A DNA stretch of 64,000 nt from Myroides guanonis (lineage in GTDB: Bacteria; Bacteroidota; Bacteroidia; Flavobacteriales; Flavobacteriaceae), in contig NZ_FORU01000004.1 in the NCBI RefSeq assembly GCF_900114085.1, positions 134,410 to 198,409 on the forward strand. Direction: 5' to 3'. The position numbers and the translations under genes were made by a program. Within the stretch, counting starts at the first letter, position 1; each line of letters starts with the position of its first letter. Shown here piece after piece: positions 32,700 through 41,758 of this stretch. Below the pieces are notes generated by a model that worked only from the letters and a program-made list of their open reading frames with translations, was not told the DNA's origin and made no database searches.

Positions 32700-35135
32700 T
32701 TATTCTTTGGTATCTGTAGTTTGTTTTAGATATTTTTCCAAGAATTGGTCTTGTTCCCATAGTAGGTGTAGTATGTTTTCTTTTGCTACATAACTATGGC
32801 TTTCTTTTGGTAGTATTACCATTCTAACTGGCGCTCCTAATCCTTTTAAGGCTTGGAAATAGCGTTCTGTTTGCAGTGTAAATGTTCCTGGGTTGTTGTC
32901 TGCTTCTCCGTGTACTAAAAGCATTGGAGTTTTCATTTTATCTGCATTCATGAATGGTGACATGGTATTGTAAACTTCTGGAACTTCCCAATAGTTACGT
33001 TGTTCGTATTGGAATCCAAAAGGGGTTAGTGTTCGGTTATATGCTCCACTACGTGCGATTCCCACTGCAAATAGGTCTGAATGGGTTAATAGGTTAGCGG
33101 TCATAAATGCTCCGTATGAATGTCCTCCAACTCCAACTCGTTTGCGGTCGATATAACCTAGTGCATCTACTGCATCAATAGCTGCTTTTCCGTTTGCTAC
33201 TAATTGACTTACATAGGTGTCATTTGGCTCTTCTGTTCCTTCTCCTACGATTGGGAATGCTGCATCATCTAAAACTGCGTATCCTTTTGTTACCCAATAT
33301 ACAAACGACCCATAATACGGAAAAGTGAATTCGTTTTGGTTTGTGGTTACTTGTCCCGCACTGTTTTTGTCTTTATATTCTGTTGGATATGCCCAAATTA
33401 ATAGTGGGAGTTTCTCCTTTTTTGATTTTCTATCGTAGTTAGCTGGTAGGTATAGTGTTCCTGATAGTTCTAATCCGTCTTCTCTTTTGTATTGGATTAC
33501 TTCTTTATATACATCTTTTATACTTTCAAATGGGTTTTTGAAATCGGTGATGGCTTTTAGGTCATTCTTTTTCTTGATGTTTCTAAAGTAGTAGTTTGGA
33601 TACTCCGTACTTGATTGAATTGAAACGAGCACTGTTCCTTTTTTTGCGTCTAAGATCGATATGATTGATTCAACTTTATCGGTGTATTGTGATTGATAGA
33701 GTCTTTTTGTTTTTAGGGTAGTTCGGTCGAACTCATCTATAAAAGGGAATTGTCCTTCTGGTGTAAATCCTTTTCCTAATAGGTATAGTTTGTTGTTTTC
33801 TATAGACAATACGTAACGTCCAAAACTATTTTTTGTAGTTTCAAAATCTCCTGGATCTGAGTATGTGTCTTGATAGTTTCTGTCTTCTATTACATTTAGT
33901 TTCGGGTTGTTTTCCGAAGGATTTAATAGGTATGCTTTGATGTTTCTAGTGTCAAACCATTGGTCGTGAAGGATTGCTGTATTGGCATCTCCCCAAGAGA
34001 TTCCCGCATATCGTTGCGGTATTTTTACTAGTGAAACTGCGTCATTTGTAAATGGGGCTTTCCATACAAAAAGTTCGTCTCTAAATGGTACTTCATTTGC
34101 TGGATCTCCTTGGTCTAAAGCTTCTACATAAAACACGGTTGCTGCTTCATCTGCTCTCCAGTTCATACTTCTTTTTCCTTCACGTACTGCCATAAATCCT
34201 TTAGGCATTATTTCGTTTAGGGGTACTTCATTTACTGTTTTGATAAATGTTCCTTTTGAGTCATAGATTGATGTTGACATTGGGAATCTTGACAAAGGAA
34301 CTATGTATGAAAATGGTTTTTCTAGCGTGGTTAACATTAGGTAATTACCATCAGGAGAGAAAGATTCTCCTGCATACATTGCTGCTTCTTTGAATAGTTT
34401 TTTAGTACCATCAAGGTTTATTTGATATAATTCCGCGGTGGTAAGGTTTTCAAAGTTGTCTTCGTCTGCTTTGTTTTTTAATAGGTCTTGGTAGGTTCTG
34501 TTTTGTGAGACTGTTCCTTCCATTGCTGTAGAAACGGTTGGTCCTTTTGGCAAATCATTTTTTGGGTCAATTAAGGCAGGTCGGTTTGGTACCATTGTTT
34601 TTACCAATATGCTTGTGCCGTCTTTGAACCAGGTCATTGGGTTGCCTAAATTGGCATTTAGGTTTGCTTCTGACAGTTTGGTAGCTGTTGCCGTTTTTAT
34701 ATCTACTACCCATAGTTCAACTCCTTTTGGGGCTGTGTGTGTGAATGCGATTTTACTTTCGTCTGGTGACCAAGATATATTTGCAATTCTAGGGTTGCTA
34801 GGTAGATTTTTTACTTGAATTTCTTGTGGGTTTTTTCCTATTCTTACTTTTAGGTTGTTTATATAGGTAAGTGTGCTTGATATATTTACAGTAGGGTCAA
34901 TACGCAAACCTCCCAACTTCATTTCGGTTAGGTTTAAGTCTTCCAGAGTTTTGTATGTGTTTCTGTAACTCAAGAGCATATTCTCTTTTTTTGTATCCAT
35001 CTGAATGGTAGGGGCTCTATCGAATTCAGCGAGTTCTAGAATTTCTTTGGAAGGCTTTTGATACGTAACATTTTCTTGTGCAAACATAGATGTTGTTAGG
35101 AATAAAGCTAATAATGATGTTTTAACTATCTTCAT
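32700..35135 (-). CDS. S9 family peptidase (prolyl oligopeptidase family), exported
   Basis: 811 residues with signal peptide (SLLALFLTTSMFAQ). The N-terminal 550 residues contain propeller-like repeats (SWSPDESKIAFTH, FSPDGNYLMLTT); the C-terminal part is an alpha/beta-hydrolase. The triad is Ser673 in GGHSYGAFM, Asp746 in HGEADNNPG and His780 in PKESHSY. The organisation resembles glutamyl/aminoacyl peptidases of the S9 type, such as exported DPP-like enzymes of Bacteroidota that break down peptides in the periplasm. The cleavage preference is unknown. Confidence 0.94.
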   Translation of the reverse strand: MKIVKTSLLALFLTTSMFAQENVTYQKPSKEILELAEFDRAPTIQMDTKKENMLLSYRNTYKTLEDLNLTEMKLGGLRIDPTVNISSTLTYINNLKVRIGKNPQEIQVKNLPSNPRIANISWSPDESKIAFTHTAPKGVELWVVDIKTATATKLSEANLNANLGNPMTWFKDGTSILVKTMVPNRPALIDPKNDLPKGPTVSTAMEGTVSQNRTYQDLLKNKADEDNFENLTTAELYQINLDGTKKLFKEAAMYAGESFSPDGNYLMLTTLEKPFSYIVPLSRFPMSTSIYDSKGTFIKTVNEVPLNEIMPKGFMAVREGKRSMNWRADEAATVFYVEALDQGDPANEVPFRDELFVWKAPFTNDAVSLVKIPQRYAGISWGDANTAILHDQWFDTRNIKAYLLNPSENNPKLNVIEDRNYQDTYSDPGDFETTKNSFGRYVLSIENNKLYLLGKGFTPEGQFPFIDEFDRTTLKTKRLYQSQYTDKVESIISILDAKKGTVLVSIQSSTEYPNYYFRNIKKKNDLKAITDFKNPFESIKDVYKEVIQYKREDGLELSGTLYLPANYDRKSKKEKLPLLIWAYPTEYKDKNSAGQVTTNQNEFTFPYYGSFVYWVTKGYAVLDDAAFPIVGEGTEEPNDTYVSQLVANGKAAIDAVDALGYIDRKRVGVGGHSYGAFMTANLLTHSDLFAVGIARSGAYNRTLTPFGFQYEQRNYWEVPEVYNTMSPFMNADKMKTPMLLVHGEADNNPGTFTLQTERYFQALKGLGAPVRMVILPKESHSYVAKENILHLLWEQDQFLEKYLKQTTDTKE

Positions 35136-35243
35136 TAGAATATTAAATATTGATTATCTAGCTAAAGTAATTGAAATATAGCTTTATATCAAGGAGAAGT
35201 ATTGATTTCACGCATAGTGCTATCTTAGTGTTTTGAAAATGAG

Positions 35244-35251
35244 TATTTTTG
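35244..35251 (+). promoter_or_regulatory. TAnnTTTG -7 element for fabH
   Basis: TATTTTTG, 24 bp upstream of the ATG at 35276. A -33 TTG partner is not seen at the ideal distance. Confidence 0.45.
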
Positions 35252-35275
35252 TTATAGTTAATAAATGAAAAAAGT

Positions 35276-36283
35276 ATGTTTCAATCGAAAATAACAGGGT
35301 TAGGATATTACGTGCCGGAGAATGTGGTGACGAATGAGGATTTGGCAAAACTAATGGATACGAATGATGAATGGATTGTTGAGCGCACGGGTATTCATGA
35401 AAGGAGACACAAGAAGTTAGAGGAGGATACCACAACGGGTATGGGGGTAAAAGCGGCTCGAATGGCAATGGAAAGGGCTTCTTTAAAAGCTGAGGATATT
35501 GATTTTGTCGTTTTTGCAACTTTGAGTCCTGATTATTATTTTCCTGGTCCAGGAGTATTGTTGCAAAGGGACTTAGGTTTAAAGACGGTTGGTGCTTTAG
35601 ATATTCGAAATCAGTGTTCTGGTTTTGTTTATGCTTTATCAGTTGCTGATCAGTTTGTAAAAACGGGTATGTATAAGAATATATTAGTAGTTGGTTCTGA
35701 GGTACATTCTACTGGTTTGGATATGACGACTAGAGGTAGAGGTGTTTCTGTTATTTTTGGTGATGGGGCAGGAGCAGCTATTGTTTCTAGGTCTGATGTG
35801 GAAGGAGAAGGGATTTTATCAACTCATTTACACTCAGAGGGTGAACATGCAGAAGAGTTAGCATTGATTGCTCCTGGTATGGGGAAAAGATGGATTACTG
35901 ATGTTATTAGGGATAATGACCCTGAGGATACGAGTTATTACCCACATATGAATGGACAGTTTGTGTTTAAGAATGCTGTTGTTCGTTTTAGCGAAGTTAT
36001 TATGGAAGGTCTTGAAGCGAATCAATTGAATGTTTCGGATATTGATATGTTGATTCCGCATCAAGCTAATTTGAGAATTTCTCAGTTCATTCAGTCTAAG
36101 TTTAAGTTGACGGATGATCAGGTTTTTAATAATATTCAGAAATACGGGAATACTACAGCAGCTTCTATTCCGATTGCTTTAACAGAAGCTTGGGAGCAAG
36201 GAAAGATTAAAAAGGGTGATTTAGTGGTTTTAGCTGCTTTTGGTAGTGGTTTTACTTGGGGAAGTGTTGTAATTCGTTGGTAA
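35276..36283 (+). CDS. fabH: 3-oxoacyl-ACP synthase III
   Basis: 335 residues. KAS III triad: Cys114 in DIRNQCSGFVYAL, His262 in PHQAN and Asn292 in YGNTTAAS; NTTAASIPIAL and GSGFTWGS are conserved. It begins fatty acid synthesis by condensing an acyl-CoA starter with malonyl-ACP, or is a paralogue used for special lipids or pigments; Bacteroidota often have several. The next gene, 37 bp downstream, encodes a lipid hydroxylase. The pairing suggests a role in making hydroxylated or iso-branched lipids; that is inference. Confidence 0.94.
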   Translation: MFQSKITGLGYYVPENVVTNEDLAKLMDTNDEWIVERTGIHERRHKKLEEDTTTGMGVKAARMAMERASLKAEDIDFVVFATLSPDYYFPGPGVLLQRDLGLKTVGALDIRNQCSGFVYALSVADQFVKTGMYKNILVVGSEVHSTGLDMTTRGRGVSVIFGDGAGAAIVSRSDVEGEGILSTHLHSEGEHAEELALIAPGMGKRWITDVIRDNDPEDTSYYPHMNGQFVFKNAVVRFSEVIMEGLEANQLNVSDIDMLIPHQANLRISQFIQSKFKLTDDQVFNNIQKYGNTTAASIPIALTEAWEQGKIKKGDLVVLAAFGSGFTWGSVVIRW

Positions 36284-36320
36284 ATTATCATTATATTCGT
36301 AATATAAAATTGTTTATGTT

Positions 36321-36998
36321 ATGAAATTTGATAAAATTAATAACAAAGGCCAAGCTCGGATTTTTGAAAATCCTTTCTTAGAAAGTTTGACCAAAGGTCA
36401 CCCAGCAGTTATATGGGGAATGTACATACCGATTTTATCTTTCATATTGTATTGGGGTTATAATCGGTATGGACTTTCAATAAGTCAGCTATTAGGATTG
36501 TTTTTTGCAGGAATTCTTTTTTGGACTTTTTTTGAGTACATAGCTCATAGATTTCTTTTTCACCTTATAAGCGATAATCCTAATCTTCAAAGGGTTGCTT
36601 ATATTTTTCATGGTAATCACCATCATTATCCTAGAGATAGGCAGCGATTGTTTATGCCTCCTATTCCTAGTATTTTTATGGCTGGATTGATGCTTGGTGT
36701 TCAATATTTATTTTTGAGACACTATGTTTTTGGTTTCTTTCCGGGGTTTATGATTGGGTATTTATTGTATGCTTCTATGCATTATGCTATTCATGCTTTT
36801 GCGCCTCCTTTTAAGTTTTTAAAACCTCTTTGGAGCAATCATCACTTACATCATTATAGAAATGATAATTTAGGGTTTGGCGTTAGTAATCTTGTGTGGG
36901 ATAGAGTTTTTAATACTCGATTCGACTTGAATAAAGAAAAGGAAGACAAGGAAAAGGTTAAAGAGTTGATGTTTGAAAAGAAAGAAAGGGAGCTGTAG
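36321..36998 (+). CDS. fatty acid hydroxylase family protein
   Basis: 225 residues, integral membrane. The di-iron histidine pattern is complete: FFEYIAHRFLFH, HGNHHHYPRD, HYAIHAF and NHHLHHYR, close to the fatty acid 2-hydroxylase (Scs7/FA2H) type. It should hydroxylate acyl chains of membrane lipids, for example those of sphingolipids or sulfonolipids known in Bacteroidota. Cotranscribed with the fabH homologue and followed by a terminator. It differs in sequence and size from the 15516 hydroxylase. Confidence 0.92.
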   Translation: MKFDKINNKGQARIFENPFLESLTKGHPAVIWGMYIPILSFILYWGYNRYGLSISQLLGLFFAGILFWTFFEYIAHRFLFHLISDNPNLQRVAYIFHGNHHHYPRDRQRLFMPPIPSIFMAGLMLGVQYLFLRHYVFGFFPGFMIGYLLYASMHYAIHAFAPPFKFLKPLWSNHHLHHYRNDNLGFGVSNLVWDRVFNTRFDLNKEKEDKEKVKELMFEKKEREL

Positions 36999-37008
36999 CA
37001 TTCTTATA

Positions 37009-37054
37009 AAAAAAAAGGCTGTTTTCAAACATTTGAAAACAGCCTTTTTTTTTA
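37009..37054. terminator. strong bidirectional terminator
   Basis: The arms AAAAAGGCTGTTTTCAAA and TTTGAAAACAGCCTTTTT form an 18-bp or longer stem with A/T-runs at both ends, between convergent genes. Confidence 0.93.
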
Positions 37055-37066
37055 TAAGAGTAGTAG

Positions 37067-38122
37067 TTATAATACGATAATTTTTTGAGTTCCGGATTTA
37101 TCTTCTGCTTTTATTTGCAGTTGATATACTCCTTGTGGCAAATAGTTTATGTTATAACCGTTATTTGTCTTCTCTGGTTTTGAAACTTTTTTTACTTGTT
37201 TACCGTTCATAGAATATATAATCACTTGATCTAGTCTACTTGTTGTTTGAATGTAGATTTTTTGATTATATGTTGGGTTTGGATACACAGAAAATTCTAT
37301 TTGATTCTTCTTGTTAACTGATAAATTGTTCCATCGGTCTTGTGCTTCGGGTCCTCCCCATATCGTTGTTGCTAAACGCGGATTATCTATAAAAGGATTT
37401 CTGTTTCCTTGTGCATACGTATTACTTGTATTTCCGTGGTACTGGTTTCGATTTATTTCAATTTCTGAAACTGGGTCGTCTGCATTCCATTTGAGAAAGA
37501 GGTCTATCATTCCATCTGGAGTTTGTTCTGTACTTCCTATACCTACTTTACTTGGTAGGCATTGGGTTCCGTATCTCAGATACATATACATCATCATTCT
37601 CGCGACGTCTCCTTTCCATTCATCTCCTGGATACCAACCGTCTGTAACATTTCCAGAGTTACCGTTTCCAGATGCAAATTTTTGATTGCCTCTAGCTGCA
37701 TTCCATTGAACGTCTGAGGATCTTAAATGGTGTGCATCAGATCCAGGTCCTGTTTCTCCTAAATTAGGAGATCCTAACGACTTTGCATAGACGTGTTCTC
37801 TGTTCCATTGACCATTGTTTCCTCCATTGTTATTAACGGATCTACTGTATGCGTGTTGCCCACTTCCGTTTTTCCAGCCGTAGATTAATACTACCTCGTT
37901 TGAATTTGAGGGTAGTAAATCTGTTGTTTTTGTAGCGTCCCAAATTTGTTTGTAACTCAGTTTTTTAGTGTGAGTACTCGTAACTCTATTTGCTAGCTCG
38001 GCTTTTAAAGCGGTACCGGTTAAAGTGAAATCAATTCCCTTATAATATTCTACTTGATCGGCTGGTTGAGCGAAAAGGCTTGCGACAGATAATAGGAAGA
38101 GTATAAAAGGAAATCGTTTCAT
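37067..38122 (-). CDS. endonuclease I family protein secreted by the type IX system
   Basis: 351 residues. Signal peptide (MKRFPFILFLLSVASLFA). Residues about 30-265 are an Endonuclease_1 domain: GQWNREHVYAKSLG, GSDAHHLRSSDVQWNAARGN and MMYMYLRYG; the NREHV and DAHHL histidines fit the metal-binding catalytic centre. The C-terminal 75 residues are a T9SS type A sorting domain: FSVYPNPTYNQKIYI, MNGKQV and LPQGVYQLQI. So it is a nuclease exported across the outer membrane, likely to digest external DNA for nutrients. Confidence 0.94.
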   Translation of the reverse strand: MKRFPFILFLLSVASLFAQPADQVEYYKGIDFTLTGTALKAELANRVTSTHTKKLSYKQIWDATKTTDLLPSNSNEVVLIYGWKNGSGQHAYSRSVNNNGGNNGQWNREHVYAKSLGSPNLGETGPGSDAHHLRSSDVQWNAARGNQKFASGNGNSGNVTDGWYPGDEWKGDVARMMMYMYLRYGTQCLPSKVGIGSTEQTPDGMIDLFLKWNADDPVSEIEINRNQYHGNTSNTYAQGNRNPFIDNPRLATTIWGGPEAQDRWNNLSVNKKNQIEFSVYPNPTYNQKIYIQTTSRLDQVIIYSMNGKQVKKVSKPEKTNNGYNINYLPQGVYQLQIKAEDKSGTQKIIVL

Positions 38123-38128
38123 AGTGTT

Positions 38129-39343
38129 TTACTTTTTACGTTGTAATAAAGCCATATAAAATCCGTCGAATCCTGATTCTGAAGAAAGGATTTTACGGTC
38201 TTCTATTAGAGTAAAGTTAGCACCAAATTCTGAATTTAAAAACTTTTCAATTTGTTTTTCGTTTTCAGAAGGTAATATTGAGCAAGTTGCATAAACCATC
38301 TTACCTCCTGGTTTCAGGATTTTAGAGTAGTCTTGTAGTACTTGTTCTTGTACTTTTTTGATGTCTTCAATAAATTGCGGTTGTAATTTCCATTTACTGT
38401 CTGGGTTTCTTTTTAAAACTCCTAAACCACTACAAGGTGCGTCAATCAAAACGCGGTCTGCTTTTTCGTGTAGTTTTTTAATGGATTTTGTTCCTTCAAT
38501 AATGCGATATTCGATATTGAAAGCTCCGTTTCTCTTAGCTCTAATTTTTAATTGCTTTTGTTTACTTTCATAAATATCCATAGCAATTATTTGGCCTTTG
38601 TTCTCCATTAGAGAGGCTAAGTGTAATGTTTTTCCACCTGCTCCTGCACATGTGTCAACAACGCGCATTCCTGGTTCCACATCTAAGAATCTTGCAACTA
38701 ATTGTGAAGATGCGTCTTGTACTTCAAATAGCCCTTCTTTAAAAGCGTCTGTTAAAAATACGTTCGCTCTTTCTTTTAGTATTAAAGCATCTGGATATTC
38801 TTCTGGAAGGATGGTTTCAATTTCTAAATCCATCAGTATAGCGTAAAGCTTTTGGCGTGTTGTTTTTAGTGTGTTTACACGTAAAATTACACTAGCTTGT
38901 TGGTTTTGGGCTGCAATTTCTTGAGACCATTTTTCTTCGCCTAATTCTTTTACACCTAGTTCATCCATCCAATCTGGAATAGACTCTTTGAATTTTCTGA
39001 TTTTAATCAATTCATCAAAGCGACCTTTGATTCTTCTAAGTGGTGTCTCTTCAAAATATTTCCAATCGGGTAATTTGTATCCTCTTAATACTGCCCAAAC
39101 GGCAAATATTCTCCAAACATCATCTCGTGTATATGGTTCTTTTACTTCTGCAATTTCTGCATAAAGTCTTTTCCAACGAACCATTTCGTAAATGGTTTCA
39201 GCAACGAATTTTCTGTCTGTGCTTCCCCAGCGTTTATCTTTTTTTAAGGCTCTTGCAACTACCTTGTCTGCATATTCTCCTTCGTTATAAATAGATAAGA
39301 TAGAGTCGATTACGGTAAATACTAAATTTCTGTGTAGTCTCAT
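38129..39343 (-). CDS. 16S rRNA cytosine-C5 methyltransferase, RsmB-like
   Basis: 404 residues. The N-terminal 140 residues are a NusB-like domain (FVAETIYEMVRWKRLYAEI). The Rossmann-type methyltransferase follows: SAM loop VVDTCAGAGGKTLHLASLM, IIAMDIYESK, motif IV DAPCSGLGVLKRNP (one catalytic Cys) and motif VI YATCSILPSENEKQ (second Cys). The two-cysteine arrangement shows an RNA m5C methyltransferase of the Nol1/NSUN class. The target is probably 16S rRNA C967, by analogy with E. coli RsmB. Gap of 6 bp to the endonuclease gene's start suggests an operon. Confidence 0.94.
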   Translation of the reverse strand: MRLHRNLVFTVIDSILSIYNEGEYADKVVARALKKDKRWGSTDRKFVAETIYEMVRWKRLYAEIAEVKEPYTRDDVWRIFAVWAVLRGYKLPDWKYFEETPLRRIKGRFDELIKIRKFKESIPDWMDELGVKELGEEKWSQEIAAQNQQASVILRVNTLKTTRQKLYAILMDLEIETILPEEYPDALILKERANVFLTDAFKEGLFEVQDASSQLVARFLDVEPGMRVVDTCAGAGGKTLHLASLMENKGQIIAMDIYESKQKQLKIRAKRNGAFNIEYRIIEGTKSIKKLHEKADRVLIDAPCSGLGVLKRNPDSKWKLQPQFIEDIKKVQEQVLQDYSKILKPGGKMVYATCSILPSENEKQIEKFLNSEFGANFTLIEDRKILSSESGFDGFYMALLQRKK

Positions 39344-39356
39344 TGTATATATAAAA

Positions 39357-39391
39357 ATAGCCCGTAAAGATACAACTATTACGGGCTTTAT
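39357..39391 (-). terminator. terminator of the ECF/anti-sigma/sensor operon
   Basis: TAGCCCGTAA and TTACGGGCTA flank an 11-nt loop. On the minus strand the stem is followed by TTTTTATATA. It lies 59 bp past the 39450 gene. Confidence 0.8.
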
Positions 39392-39449
39392 GGTTTATTT
39401 ATGTTGTTTTTTAAAATACTGAATATTAGTTAGATACTAAAATATTGTT

Positions 39450-39887
39450 TTATTTTTTCTTCTTGTACTGCTTTAGTAGTTTTCTATTGAAATCATCTTC
39501 TGCTTTTTTTAGAAGTATTATTTTCTTGTTTGATAATATTTTTTGGGCATCTTCATTGAATTTTTTGCGTATTGAAAAATATTCTTCTTCGTATTTTTTT
39601 ATGTTGGCTAGTGCTTTTTTTGCGTCTTCTTCAGACATTTTTTTTATGTCTTCTATGTCCGTTTTATGGATGAATCTTGCTTCATCATTATGTCTTAAAT
39701 CGTACATTTTATTGTCGTAAGTGGTATAGACTGGCCAAAATTTATCTGCTTCCTGTGTTGTTAAATCTAGCTCTGAAGCTAGGTGCGCAATTTTTAGCGA
39801 TTTAATTTGTTCATGTGATTTATGGTCTTGAGCCAATGCAAAACTTGAAATTAATATGCTGCAAAGCAAGTAAGCTATCTTTTTCAT
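39450..39887 (-). CDS. exported helical protein, sensor of ECF-type sigma factor
   Basis: 145 residues. Signal peptide MKKIAYLLCSILISSFALA, cleaved before QDH. The mature part is helical and charged, with a long Lys/Glu coiled-coil-like stretch and IAHLASELDLTTQEADKFWPVY, a pattern of the Spy/LTXXQ-like periplasmic proteins. It is the third gene after an ECF sigma factor and an anti-sigma-like gene, an arrangement common in Flavobacteria, where this protein is often annotated as the sensor of the sigma factor. Function in sensing envelope stress is inference. Confidence 0.8.
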   Translation of the reverse strand: MKKIAYLLCSILISSFALAQDHKSHEQIKSLKIAHLASELDLTTQEADKFWPVYTTYDNKMYDLRHNDEARFIHKTDIEDIKKMSEEDAKKALANIKKYEEEYFSIRKKFNEDAQKILSNKKIILLKKAEDDFNRKLLKQYKKKK

Positions 39888-39889
39888 GA

Positions 39890-40309
39890 TTATTCAGTTA
39901 TGTAATATTCTATATCAGTGCTGGTAAGTAAGTATTCTCCTATTTCAGCATTGTTTAATGAATTGTTTTGTTCTATTTCAGTTAAGTCTTGTTCTTCTAG
40001 GTATGATTCCATACTGGTTGAGATAAATACGTTTTGAGATTGTAAATAGCTTTCTATTGTTTCTGTATTTAAATTTGAGTATTGGTCTTTGGTGGTATAG
40101 AATATTGTGATCCCAAGTAGAATTGTTACACTAGCAGCGATTGAAATCCAGCGGGTATATGCAATTTTTCTAAGTTTTGGTTGTATGTTTTTATTGGGTT
40201 TGTTTTCCAATTTGCTAAACAAGCGATCGTTGAAGTCTTCAAAGTATCCATCTGGAATTTTAAAAACCTCTTTTTTAGAATGTTGGGATATGTTGGATTC
40301 TTTTCTCAT
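39890..40309 (-). CDS. anti-sigma-like single-pass membrane protein
   Basis: 139 residues. A cytosolic N-terminal half (to about residue 50, with FKIPDGYFEDFNDRLFSKLE) is followed by one transmembrane helix (WISIAASVTILLGITIFY, about 54-71) and a short acidic periplasmic tail. That layout matches small anti-sigma factors. It is separated by 2 bp from the exported sensor gene and 45 bp from the sigma-factor gene. Not identified by sequence family; role inferred from position. Confidence 0.8.
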   Translation of the reverse strand: MRKESNISQHSKKEVFKIPDGYFEDFNDRLFSKLENKPNKNIQPKLRKIAYTRWISIAASVTILLGITIFYTTKDQYSNLNTETIESYLQSQNVFISTSMESYLEEQDLTEIEQNNSLNNAEIGEYLLTSTDIEYYITE

Positions 40310-40354
40310 AATTCAATCGCATTATTAGGTTAGACTCTTTTATTGCTAAAAGGT

Positions 40355-40927
40355 TTAATTTGATTTTATATAAAGTTCTATTTTTTTTACTGCGTGATGG
40401 TAAGAGGCTTTTAATCCACCTACTGAGGTATCTAGTATTTCGGATATACTTTGATAGTCTAACTCTTCAAAGTATCTCATTTTGAATACGAGTTGTTGCT
40501 TTTCTGGGAGTTGAGTTACTGCTTTTTGTAACTTTAAGTAGGCTTCGTCTCCATCAAAGAGCGGGTCAGCTCTAAGGTTTTCTATTTGCGTTTGATTGTA
40601 TTCGGTTGTACTTAATTGGTTTGATTTAGCTTGTTTTTTAAGGTGTGTTAGGGCTTCATTAGTTGCAATTCTATATATCCATGAAAAGAGTTGACTTTCA
40701 CCTTTGAAGTTATGGATGTTTTGATAGACCTTAATGAATGTGTTTTGTAATACATCGTCTGTGTCTTCATGATTTAAGAGCATCGAACGTATGTGTATAT
40801 ACAGTCGTTTCTGATAAGTAGTTACCAAAAAACGAAATGCACTTTCTCGGGTGTCATTATTCTGAAGTTGTTGTATTAGTTGTTGTTCTTCCAAAAAGGG
40901 GTAATAATTTAGGCGGAAGTTAATCAA
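40355..40927 (-). CDS. ECF-type RNA polymerase sigma factor
   Basis: 190 residues. Region 2 is QKRLYIHIRSMLLNHEDTDD followed by VLQNTFIKVYQNI and FKGESQLFSWIYRIATNEAL; region 4 is LPEKQQLVFKMRYFEELDYQ and ISEILDTSVGGLKASYHHAV. It leads a three-gene operon with an anti-sigma-like membrane protein and an exported helical protein. Likely envelope-stress control; no autoregulatory promoter is recognised. Divergent from a HAD phosphatase gene. Confidence 0.94.
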   Translation of the reverse strand: MINFRLNYYPFLEEQQLIQQLQNNDTRESAFRFLVTTYQKRLYIHIRSMLLNHEDTDDVLQNTFIKVYQNIHNFKGESQLFSWIYRIATNEALTHLKKQAKSNQLSTTEYNQTQIENLRADPLFDGDEAYLKLQKAVTQLPEKQQLVFKMRYFEELDYQSISEILDTSVGGLKASYHHAVKKIELYIKSN

Positions 40928-40953
40928 AAGCTATGAATTATTGGGTTATTTAT

Positions 40954-40984
40954 TGACGTTAATGGAGTAGAGAGTTATCTTTGC
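40954..40984 (+). promoter_or_regulatory. promoter of the HAD phosphatase gene
   Basis: TTG at 40954-40956, 20-bp spacer and TATCTTTG at 40977-40984. ATG is only 10 bp beyond the -7 element, so the mRNA is nearly leaderless. Confidence 0.55.
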
Positions 40985-40994
40985 AATAAAAAAA

Positions 40995-41654
40995 ATGATT
41001 CAGACGGTTATTTTTGACATGGATGGGGTAATAGTAGATACTGAACCAGTTCATAAGTATGCATATTATAAACATTTTGAAGAGTTGAAGTTGAATATTC
41101 CAGAGGAGGTTTATACTACGTTTACGGGTAATTCTACTAAAAATGTTTATCAGAAGATTAAGGATAATTATGGGATTTTAACGGAGGTTGAAGAGTTGGT
41201 TTTGAGAAAGAGGGCTTTGTTCAACGATGCTTTTGATACTAAACCAGACTTGGAGTTAATCTCTGGAGTCCGTGCTTTAATAGAGGATTTGCACAATAAT
41301 GAGGTACAACTTATATTGGCGTCTTCTGCTTCTATGAGTACCATTAATAGGGTGTTTAATCGTTTTGAGCTTTTTCCATTTTTCACACATATAGTTAGTG
41401 GAGAGAATTTTCCAAAGTCTAAACCAGACCCTGCGATTTTCTTACATGCGGTCTCTTTATCTGTAGCTGCAAAAGAACATTGTGTTATTATCGAGGATAG
41501 TACAAATGGTGTGAAAGCGGCTGTTGCGGCAGATATAGATTGTATTGCTTATCACAGTAAAAATTCTAAGATGCAAGATTTGAGAGGGGCTAAATTCTTT
41601 ATTTCTGATTTTGCCGATTTCAAGGCTAAGGATATTAAAGGGTTGTCTTTTTAA
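40995..41654 (+). CDS. HAD family phosphatase (beta-phosphoglucomutase-like)
   Basis: 219 residues. Motif I FDMDGVIVDTEPVH near the N-terminus (nucleophile Asp8 and acid/base Asp10), motif II ILASSAS, motif III KSKPDPAIF and motif IV IIEDSTNGVKAA are complete. The capped subfamily (with the DTEPVH motif) dephosphorylates small sugars or metabolites or isomerises sugar phosphates. The exact substrate is unknown. It is transcribed away from the sigma operon. Confidence 0.93.
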   Translation: MIQTVIFDMDGVIVDTEPVHKYAYYKHFEELKLNIPEEVYTTFTGNSTKNVYQKIKDNYGILTEVEELVLRKRALFNDAFDTKPDLELISGVRALIEDLHNNEVQLILASSASMSTINRVFNRFELFPFFTHIVSGENFPKSKPDPAIFLHAVSLSVAAKEHCVIIEDSTNGVKAAVAADIDCIAYHSKNSKMQDLRGAKFFISDFADFKAKDIKGLSF

Positions 41655-41718
41655 TGTTTTCTATTACAAAATACCTTACGGTATATGGCTAATGCTTTTA
41701 TACTGCTAGTATTTTTAT

Positions 41719-41726
41719 TACATTTG
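41719..41726 (+). promoter_or_regulatory. TAnnTTTG -7 element for the 41759 gene
   Basis: TACATTTG, 32 bp upstream of the ATG. Confidence 0.45.
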
Positions 41727-41758
41727 CATTCAATTAAAAACTAAAAATCTAAGACCTT

